NCBI GenBank assembly: GCA_937894115.1 | Contig: CALBFP010000042.1 | Location: forward strand, 1 to 40,758 | Reading direction: 5' to 3' | From: an uncultured euryarchaeote | Lineage (GTDB): Archaea > Thermoplasmatota > Poseidoniia > Poseidoniales > Poseidoniaceae | Length of the DNA stretch: 40,758 bases | Shown: positions 35,787 to 40,758 of the stretch, piece after piece | Layout: each line of letters opens with the position of its first letter | Position numbering within the stretch: position 1 is the stretch's first letter | Notes under the pieces: model-generated | What the model was told of the DNA's origin: nothing | What the model saw: the letters and a program-made list of their open reading frames with translations, nothing else | Database searches by the model: none | Translations under genes and position numbers: made by a program

Positions 35787-36911
35787 TTACTGTTGTCGTA
35801 TTGCTGCGAAAGCATGCAGCATTTGTTCAATTTGGATGCGCCCTTGAGAGGATCGGCGAAGCCGCACATCACAATCCGCTATGGCTCCAAGTGCTGCGTT
35901 CAGTTGTTCTTCTGGAAGATTAAGCCGTCCCCCTGTAAGAACCTGATGCGCTTGCTCAACAACATCTTCAGCTTCGAGGCTCTGTTGAGAGATTATATCA
36001 TCGTAGATTCCGAGTGCTCCCTTGAGCTTCCGGACGTTCTTGTAGCCTTCCTTCTCCCATCGCCAATCGACGACCTGCCCCCTGAGTGCTGCTTCTATCA
36101 TCCGTTGTACCTCATTCGTTGAAATCATTGTGAGCAGACGGTGAAGATTTGCTCGCTCTCCAAGTAAATTACGTAATGCAAGGACTTCGGTTGTAAAAAT
36201 GGCCTTGCGCAAGTTACCTTCAGAAATGTGCGCAATGTCACCGAGAATTCCGCGTACTGCTTGAACGCCTTCTGCTTCGCAAAGTTCCTTCAATCGGGCT
36301 TCGATTCGTCTTCTTGGTACTGCTGTAAGACGAAGGTGTTGCATCCGACTACGAAGTGCGTCGATCATTCTGGAAGGTGTTTGCGCAGTGAAGATAAAGC
36401 GGGAGGTTTGGCTTGTAGCCTCCATCATCCGGCGCAGGAGTGGTTGCCTTTTATGGCCGAGATAATCTGCATCTTCGATGATGATGATTCTCGAAATGTG
36501 GACTCTGTTTTGGCTTCCACGTTCAGACTCATGCCCTGCTGGAGCGACATCCTCTTCAGAAACACGTGAGAATGTTGAGTCGAAGGCATCGAGAGAAGTG
36601 CGGCTGGCGAGCGTATCGCTTGAATCCTTTCCACCCGGTCGAAGAAAGGACTCAAAGGCGGCCATTGCACCGGCTGACCTTACCAAATCTTTTGCCTGCA
36701 AGACATGCGTGGTAGAACGCCAAGCGGGACCAAGCACCTGGCGAACGATGAGGTTCCACGTGGCTGTTTTACCGGAACCGGGTGGTCCCGAAATAAGGAG
36801 ATGAGGGGGGTTGGCTTGAAGCGAAACCCTTTCAATCGTCTCAAGCGTTGATTCATCGAGCGCCAACTCCGAGAAACGACGAGGAGGATACTTCTCAAGC
36901 CAACTCGCCAT
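35787..36911 (-). CDS. RFC small-subunit-like clamp-loader ATPase, divergent
   Basis: This 374-residue AAA+ protein opens like RFC small subunits: SWLEKYPPRRFSELAL. Walker A is GPPGSGKT (42-49). Walker B reads IIIIEDADYL, with Glu-Asp-Ala-Asp where DEAD is usual. The SRC arginine-finger motif has become RSRMQ. About 45 extra, hydrophilic residues (SSDTLASRTSLDAFD...) separate Walker A and B. The C-terminal helical domain is present. Standard RfcS loads PCNA; this may be a second, specialised clamp-loader subunit. It lies 43 bases downstream of rpo12. Confidence 0.82.
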   Translation of the reverse strand: MASWLEKYPPRRFSELALDESTLETIERVSLQANPPHLLISGPPGSGKTATWNLIVRQVLGPAWRSTTHVLQAKDLVRSAGAMAAFESFLRPGGKDSSDTLASRTSLDAFDSTFSRVSEEDVAPAGHESERGSQNRVHISRIIIIEDADYLGHKRQPLLRRMMEATSQTSRFIFTAQTPSRMIDALRSRMQHLRLTAVPRRRIEARLKELCEAEGVQAVRGILGDIAHISEGNLRKAIFTTEVLALRNLLGERANLHRLLTMISTNEVQRMIEAALRGQVVDWRWEKEGYKNVRKLKGALGIYDDIISQQSLEAEDVVEQAHQVLTGGRLNLPEEQLNAALGAIADCDVRLRRSSQGRIQIEQMLHAFAAIRQQ

Positions 36912-36954
36912 AGGCCTTATTCAACGACAAGGGTCTTTGACCATTTGCTTGGAC

Positions 36955-37116
36955 TTACTCTGCCTTGAGCGTCTTCTTCTTCTGATCTCCACTGCTTCGG
37001 CGGAGTTTCATGAATATCTTTGAGCCACAGTGACTGCAATGAATTCCGTTTCGCTCTCTGTCAAAGCTTTCGTGGGTGCCGCAGATTGCGCACTTGTAAT
37101 CTACAAGTTCCGACAT
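36955..37116 (-). CDS. rpo12: RNA polymerase subunit Rpo12 (RpoP)
   Basis: The 53-residue zinc-ribbon protein is too short for most ORF filters. It has YKCAICGTHESF and GIHCSHCGSKIFMKLRR, matching the family pattern C-x2-C...C-x2-C-GS-x-I-x-x-K-x-R. Rpo12 is the archaeal counterpart of eukaryotic RPB12 (Rpc10) and holds Rpo3/Rpo10 contacts in the polymerase assembly platform. ATG 37114-37116 is preceded by TAGGT at a longer spacing. It is 52 bases downstream of the ubiquitin-like triple-repeat gene and 43 bases upstream of the RFC-like gene. A basic Lys tail ends it. Confidence 0.92.
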   Translation of the reverse strand: MSELVDYKCAICGTHESFDRERNGIHCSHCGSKIFMKLRRSSGDQKKKTLKAE

Positions 37117-37168
37117 AAACTGTCCGACCTACCCATTGGTTTTGAACCTGTCCGTTGGTTTACCCAGC

Positions 37169-37789
37169 TTATTGGCCACCAACGAGTGGTCGCGTCATGC
37201 GAATCTCGGTCGCCTGACCAAGGTCTGTTTCCGCGATGGCGCTTGCAGCGATCATCTGACCGTCAACGAAAACCCAATTGTTGGCTTCCTTTGCGCTCGT
37301 TGCGATTTCTTCCTTGGTCATCTCGCAGACTGAGTGTCCTGAAGCGTCTGTAATCTGAACCGTGAAAGTCTCAGATCCACCAACGATGGATGGAACCAAT
37401 CTCAAGACGTTGTCTTGGCTGAGTTCGGTGTTCTCAATGGTTGCTGCATCAACCATTTGACCGTCAATGAAAAGCCAATTTGCATTGTTGCTCGTGAGTT
37501 TATCGCTGAGCTCTTGCTTGGTCATGAGGATGGATTCGTCACCCTCTCTGCTTGCAACAAGAACAGTGAAGGTTTCTCCACCTCCAACCATTCCAGGGTT
37601 GATTCGAATCTCTGTAGCATCGCTTAACTCGATGTTCTCGAGTTCTTCGACACTGACCATTTGTGAGTCGACAAACACCCATGTGTTTTCGTTTGCTGAC
37701 AACGTATCAACGATGTCTTTTCGAGTCATGAGTTCTTGCTCATGACCTGATTCTCGGGCTACGTGAACTGTGAATTTCTTATCCGACAT
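37169..37789 (-). CDS. Three tandem ubiquitin-like beta-grasp domains, each ending in Val-Gly-Gly
   Basis: The 206-residue protein consists of three head-to-tail repeats: residues 4-70, 72-138 and 140-205. Each starts with F-T-V and has a hairpin, a short helix after MT(K/R) (for example MTKQELSDKL), a strand pair around NWVFVDGQM, and a last strand ending in VGG (MVGG, IVGG, LVGG). The pattern matches the beta-grasp order of ubiquitin: FTVQIT/IFVKTL, WVFVDGQMI/LIFAGKQLE and NVLRLVPSIVGG/TLHLVLRLRGG. One residue (Gln) follows the last Gly-Gly, as in polyubiquitin. No linkers separate the units. No E1, E2 or protease gene is in the window. GAGG lies seven bases before the ATG. It could be a precursor of three modifiers or a stable three-domain protein. 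Confidence 0.88.
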   Translation of the reverse strand: MSDKKFTVHVARESGHEQELMTRKDIVDTLSANENTWVFVDSQMVSVEELENIELSDATEIRINPGMVGGGETFTVLVASREGDESILMTKQELSDKLTSNNANWLFIDGQMVDAATIENTELSQDNVLRLVPSIVGGSETFTVQITDASGHSVCEMTKEEIATSAKEANNWVFVDGQMIAASAIAETDLGQATEIRMTRPLVGGQ

Positions 37790-37820
37790 TGTTCTTCCTC
37801 GCAATCTCTCAATATCCAGA

Positions 37821-37828
37821 GTATATGA
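37821..37828. promoter_or_regulatory. TATA-like box between the ubiquitin-like gene and the GMP synthase amidotransferase
   Basis: GTATATGA (CATATAC on the other strand) sits in the 82-base divergent gap, 32 bases from the ubiquitin-like start and about 44 bases before the amidotransferase ATG. Either direction is at a plausible distance. Confidence 0.45.
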
Positions 37829-37871
37829 ACGCGTCAAATTCGGCAGATTCAAGGATGTTCTCGAAACTCGT

Positions 37872-38471
37872 ATGAACATGGGCGGTGATGCACCTCTTGT
37901 CATCGATGTTGTTGACAACGGTGGACAGTGGACGCATCGAGAATGGAGAATGCTGAGGTATCTTAAAGTGGATACACAAATCATTCCAAACGATACACCC
38001 GTTGAACAGCTTCGAGAACTTGACGGCCTTGTCCTATCAGGCGGGGCCGCCCGCATTGGTTTGTCTGGAGAGCTTGGTAATTGTGCGGAATTCTTGAAAC
38101 TTGACATCCCCATTCTGGGCATCTGCGCAGGTCATCAGTTTATGGCACGCTTCTACGGTGGCGATGCAAGAGAATCGCCGATTCCCGAATTCGGTGCAAT
38201 GGAAATTCAACTCCATGATGGGGGTGGCAAAATCTTTGCTGGAACCTCGGAAACACAAACCGTTTGGGAATCCCACAACGATGAAGTTCACGTAGTCCCA
38301 GATGGTTTCTTTGTCACTGCGAGTAGTCCATCCTGTGAAGTCCAAGGCATGGAAAACAACGCTGGTGATCGATTTGGTTTGCAATTTCACCCCGAAGTGA
38401 ACGACTCTGAATACGGAAAAGAGATGTTTGAAAACTTCGTCGAAGTGTGTCGACAGGCTCGAAGCGATTAA
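37872..38471 (+). CDS. guaAA: GMP synthase glutamine amidotransferase subunit
   Basis: The 199-residue class I glutamine amidotransferase has the nucleophile motif LGICAGHQ and the catalytic His/Glu pair in LQFHPEVND. The GLVLSGGAARIG segment forms the oxyanion strand. The length and features match archaeal GuaAA, which works with a separate GuaAB ATP-pyrophosphatase to convert XMP to GMP; the partner is not in the window. ATG 37872 is used, with ATG 37878 as alternative. It diverges from the ubiquitin-like gene and overlaps the stop of the class II aldolase-like gene by four bases (TTAA). Confidence 0.88.
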   Translation: MNMGGDAPLVIDVVDNGGQWTHREWRMLRYLKVDTQIIPNDTPVEQLRELDGLVLSGGAARIGLSGELGNCAEFLKLDIPILGICAGHQFMARFYGGDARESPIPEFGAMEIQLHDGGGKIFAGTSETQTVWESHNDEVHVVPDGFFVTASSPSCEVQGMENNAGDRFGLQFHPEVNDSEYGKEMFENFVEVCRQARSD

Positions 38472-39895
38472 AGTTTCAAATTCGCTTGACGTGCGAGCAG
38501 TAGAATGTGCATAGAATGTTCAAGCATGGCTGCGTTTGCCATTGCTTGATCGAGATTGGCCCCCACTGCATAAGCGCCATGACCGCGCACAACAACGCAC
38601 CGCATTCCGCCTTGTTGCAGGGCTTCGGCGACTTGGCGAAGAAATTCTTCTTGTGCATCATCATCAGGGTCAACAATGACAACCTTGCCAATCTGTTCTC
38701 TTCCAAGTACGTCGATTGGTTGGACCAGTATCAAGTCTTTCTCGCAACTGGCGGCTGTTGTGTAGGGCCCTTGCATGTGAATGCAGGCAGCAGGTCCGCC
38801 AGTTACCAAAGCAACTGAGGCAAGGAGGACTTCATGAACCTTCCAATCGGTTATGGAACCCCTCGGAGAATCGCCCCCCAGACGTCCTCCAATAATGCCT
38901 CGATCGTCAAGTCTTGCTAACATTGTTGAGTGGCGTGTACTGATCATCAACCCAGGTTCATCGGGATGGAGCATTGAAATGGACCCCATTGCTCCTTTCA
39001 CCAAGCCTTCTCGACTCAGTTGACGCCCCATACGAGCAAAATCCGCAACGAGATGGGGTGGCACAACGATGTTATCGAGAACAACAGGTGGCATGGGAAC
39101 TTCTTCGATTTCTTCGATAATTTCTGCAGCGCCCACTAGACTTCCACGCAAACGTTCAATCTCTGCGGTTAATCGGGCTATTTCCATCTCGCGTTCAACA
39201 TCATCAGATGATTCGTCCGATAATGGTTCTAAATTCGCTTCGTCTGAATCTTCCGGTTCGGTCGGTTCCGATTCTGCAGGTGATTGTGGCGCATTCGCCG
39301 ATTGCTCAGATGAGTCTGTCTCTGAATCGGCTGACGTTTCCGATGACCCAGCGTCTTCATCTTCCAACGCTTCTTCTTCTGCAGTTACTTCCAGCTCTTC
39401 AACAACTTCGTTTTCTTCTTCGGTACTGGAAGGTTCTTCTGTGGTTGTCTCGGGCGACTCTGCTGTTTCTTCAGAATCATCATTCTCTTCAGTCGTTTTT
39501 TCCTTTTCTTCAGCTGATGGCTCGGTTGGTGGTCCTGTTGGTGGACCTCCGGGCGGTCCTGTTGGTGGTCCCGTTGGCGGGCCTCCGGGCGGCCCTGTTG
39601 GTGGCCCTGTTGGTGGGCCTCCTAGTGGTCCTGTTGGTGGCCCTGTAGGTGGGCCTCCTGGCGGTCCTGTTGATGGCCCCTCAGTTGGACCGGGCGATGG
39701 TTCTGAGGGAGGTTCTGCAGAAGGTTCTGTGGATGTGTCTGATGGCGATTCCGCTGGCGGACCAGACGGGACTTCGGAAGGAAGGGTTGCTTCAATGCCC
39801 TCCATGGCGCCAAATGCACCGTCAAGCATTGATCCCAGAGCGGCTTCCTCTGCTTGTTCTCGGGCTGCTTCTGCGGAGGTTTTCTTGGTCGCCAT
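38468..39895 (-). CDS. Class II aldolase-like protein with Pro/Gly-repeat and acidic N-terminal half
   Basis: The 475-residue protein has two very different halves. Residues about 265-475 form a class II aldolase/adducin domain (LVADFARMGRQLSREGLVKGAMGSIS, CIHMQGPYTT, VVVRGHGAYAVG). The usual H-x-H metal pair reads H-M-Q here, and the catalytic Glu position is Asp (SITDWKVHE). The N-terminal half begins with a helix (KKTSAEAAREQAEEAAL), then four 12-residue Pro/Gly/Thr repeats (about 80-127), a long Glu/Ser/Thr-rich acidic stretch, and a coiled coil (REMEIARLTAEIERLRGS). The domain may bind its ligand without standard aldolase chemistry. It diverges from tRNA-Asp. Confidence 0.82.
   Translation of the reverse strand: MATKKTSAEAAREQAEEAALGSMLDGAFGAMEGIEATLPSEVPSGPPAESPSDTSTEPSAEPPSEPSPGPTEGPSTGPPGGPPTGPPTGPLGGPPTGPPTGPPGGPPTGPPTGPPGGPPTGPPTEPSAEEKEKTTEENDDSEETAESPETTTEEPSSTEEENEVVEELEVTAEEEALEDEDAGSSETSADSETDSSEQSANAPQSPAESEPTEPEDSDEANLEPLSDESSDDVEREMEIARLTAEIERLRGSLVGAAEIIEEIEEVPMPPVVLDNIVVPPHLVADFARMGRQLSREGLVKGAMGSISMLHPDEPGLMISTRHSTMLARLDDRGIIGGRLGGDSPRGSITDWKVHEVLLASVALVTGGPAACIHMQGPYTTAASCEKDLILVQPIDVLGREQIGKVVIVDPDDDAQEEFLRQVAEALQQGGMRCVVVRGHGAYAVGANLDQAMANAAMLEHSMHILLLARQANLKL
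39515..39658. repeat. Four 36-bp repeats coding for a 12-residue Pro/Gly/Thr unit
   Basis: Inside the aldolase-like gene, four consecutive units encode GGPPTGPPTGPP with small changes (Leu in unit 1; TEPS at the end of unit 4). The repeat reads GGTGGTCCTGTTGGTGG-like on the plus strand and is prone to slippage. Long plus-strand frames here are shadows of the repeat. Confidence 0.85.
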
Positions 39896-39905
39896 GGCCG
39901 TCCCT

Positions 39906-39925
39906 AACCTCGCGAAACCTCGCGG
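39906..39925. repeat. Tandem 10-bp direct repeat in a divergent promoter
   Basis: AACCTCGCGA and AACCTCGCGG lie end to end, sharing nine of ten bases, one DNA helical turn apart. They sit between the TATA-like TTAAATA and the aldolase-like start. On the minus strand each contains GCGAGGT, which could act as a ribosome binding site, so the repeat may be an operator or a duplicated leader. Confidence 0.5.
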
Positions 39926-39926
39926 C

Positions 39927-39933
39927 TTAAATA
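39927..39933. promoter_or_regulatory. TATA-like box between the aldolase-like gene and tRNA-Asp
   Basis: TTAAATA lies 29-35 bases before the tRNA-Asp 5' end, the standard archaeal distance. On the other strand TATTTAA is 32 bases from the aldolase-like ATG, so it may serve both genes. Confidence 0.55.
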
Positions 39934-39961
39934 GCGGTTCCGTTACGGAAGGATGCTTACG

Positions 39962-40033
39962 GCCCGCTTGGTGTAGAGGTTATCATGCAGGATTGTCATT
40001 CCTGCGACCCGGGTTCAATTCCCGGAGCGGGCG
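39962..40033 (+). tRNA. tRNA-Asp(GTC)
   Basis: The gene has 72 bases without an encoded CCA. The acceptor stem is GCCCGCT/AGCGGGC, the anticodon arm CAGGA-TTGTCAT-TCCTG has anticodon GTC (aspartate), and the T-arm has GGGTTCAATTCCC. The discriminator base is G. It ends two bases from the convergent zinc-ribbon gene. Confidence 0.95.
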
Positions 40034-40035
40034 CC

Positions 40036-40191
40036 TCACTCCCCGCGCTTGTGAATCGTTACAGATCCGCACACGCGACACCAAACCTTGATTCCGTCAA
40101 TTCGAGGCGTCGCTCCAGCGATATCAATACTGGCCCCGCACTGACATTGGATGACGTTGCGCATGATACGTGGGGGGGAGTGGTTGTTCAT
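40036..40191 (-). CDS. Small zinc-ribbon protein
   Basis: A short open frame encodes 51 residues from ATG 40189-40191, or 42 from ATG 40162-40164 (MRNVIQCQCG). It has a zinc-ribbon pattern: C-x-C (CQCG) and C-x2-C (CRVCG), about 22 residues apart, followed by a basic tail (TIHKRGE). I do not recognise a named family. The longer start begins four bases after the stop of the Trm5-like gene, so it could be translated from the same mRNA. A nucleic-acid or protein-binding role is only a guess from size and fold. Confidence 0.55.
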   Translation of the reverse strand: MNNHSPPRIMRNVIQCQCGASIDIAGATPRIDGIKVWCRVCGSVTIHKRGE

Positions 40192-40195
40192 CAAA

Positions 40196-40758
40196 TCAGC
40201 GATTGTTTGCCCTCGATAAGATCAATTCATATCGGTACATCGCTTTTGATGTTGAGAATCCTTTGATCTCCTGAATTTCATATGTTCGAATTGACCTTTT
40301 TGATGCCTGAACCTGCGTGTAGATGTCGCTCAAAACATCGGTTTCTCTATCCACAATTGTCCACCCGCACACCAGTGTTTCTTCATCCTTGAGAAGCGGT
40401 AGAAGTTCAGGCAGGTGTTCTATGCCGTCATGTGGAAGATTTACCAGTAACACATCAGCACAACCTGCGTACTCTGGTCGGGCTGCGGCGAGTTCCCTTG
40501 CATCCATGCAATCGACAAAGTACTCACCTCCTTGTTTCCTCATCTCATGGAATTTCTCCATGTTTGCTGCAAGAAGGCGCTTTGCTGATGGATTCATATC
40601 GTTCACGTAGCTTGCAGATACAAGTTCTGCATTGGAATGCAAAAGGGCCAATGAGGGCCCCACTCCTGCGTATGGATCGCACAAAACAAGCGGTCTGCCT
40701 TTTGTTTGTTTGAATGATTTTACGGCTTCGAATGTGCTTTTTCTCTGTGTGCTTAGGC
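40196..40758 (-). CDS. Trm5-like tRNA methyltransferase (5' end beyond window)
   Basis: The open frame continues past the right edge, leaving 187 codons of the C-terminal part. It has the AdoMet-binding loop LVLCDPYAGVGPSLALL, an acidic strand 2 (YVNDMNPSAKRLLAANM) and the motif IV-like VNLPHDGIEHLPELL. These match the Trm5/TYW2 (Met-10) family, which methylates N1 of guanine 37 or makes wybutosine intermediates in tRNA. The closing YRYELILSR also fits. Without the N-terminal domain, Trm5 and Taw-type relatives cannot be separated. The zinc-ribbon gene follows by four bases. Confidence 0.8.
   Translation of the reverse strand, partial: LSTQRKSTFEAVKSFKQTKGRPLVLCDPYAGVGPSLALLHSNAELVSASYVNDMNPSAKRLLAANMEKFHEMRKQGGEYFVDCMDARELAAARPEYAGCADVLLVNLPHDGIEHLPELLPLLKDEETLVCGWTIVDRETDVLSDIYTQVQASKRSIRTYEIQEIKGFSTSKAMYRYELILSRANNR

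Noticed and set aside
37790-38122. Upstream extension of the ubiquitin-like protein frame
   Set aside because: It runs antisense through the GMP synthase amidotransferase start and does not continue the repeat pattern; ATG 37789 has a ribosome binding site.
39069-40091. Long plus-strand frame rich in Ser and GGP repeats
   Set aside because: It is the antisense shadow of the aldolase-like gene and its repeats, and it runs through tRNA-Asp.

Overview
The window looks like a chromosomal segment of a euryarchaeon, most plausibly a marine planktonic lineage such as Marine Group II (Poseidoniales). It carries TFB, a TopoVI B/A pair, RNA polymerase subunit Rpo12, an RFC-type clamp-loader paralog, a THEP1-type NTPase, a Pcc1-like protein and a split GMP synthase amidotransferase. 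Several starts have Shine-Dalgarno motifs of the GGAGGTGAT type, and some intergenic regions hold TATA-like boxes. Large secreted proteins with C-terminal anchors fit the assignment, but the lineage itself is inference. Genes are densely packed, with many 1-4 bp overlaps. I see no CRISPR array, transposon or prophage.

Region 1 (1-7354): the tail of an unknown gene, a convergent Pcc1-like gene, HflX, a membrane protein and a beta-propeller. A sugar block follows: a sugar-nucleotidyltransferase, an unusually short UDP-sugar dehydrogenase and a GtrA-like membrane protein. Then come a DUF2237 protein and a tandem pair of TerB-like proteins.

Region 2 (7408-12761): a stand-alone Eco57I/TaqI-like adenine methyltransferase and a THEP1 NTPase behind a promoter with a perfect 12-bp palindrome. 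These are followed by GcvH, RNase HI, a GalU-like nucleotidyltransferase and small membrane proteins.

Region 3 (12763-24522): a leftward TFB / HEAT-like / anchored secreted protein cluster. It is divergent from a swivel-first aconitase-family enzyme, Top6B-Top6A, a membrane protein and an HTH regulator.

Region 4 (24528-36911, leftward): a 1669-residue surface protein with a VWA domain inserted in a seven-repeat propeller, an unknown cytosolic protein, a PlsC-type acyltransferase, a HIT protein, an SdhA-like flavoprotein whose substrate residues are all replaced, a membrane protein, tRNA-Arg(CCT) and a divergent RFC-like ATPase.

Region 5 (36955-40758): Rpo12, missed by length-limited ORF calling, lies directly downstream of the most striking gene here. 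That gene is a head-to-tail triplicated ubiquitin-like beta-grasp protein whose three units each end in Val-Gly-Gly, with one residue after the last Gly-Gly, as in eukaryotic polyubiquitin precursors. It is divergent from the GMP synthase amidotransferase. Then follow a class II aldolase-like protein with a 12-residue Pro/Gly repeat, tRNA-Asp(GTC), a tiny zinc-ribbon protein and a Trm5-like methyltransferase cut by the window edge.
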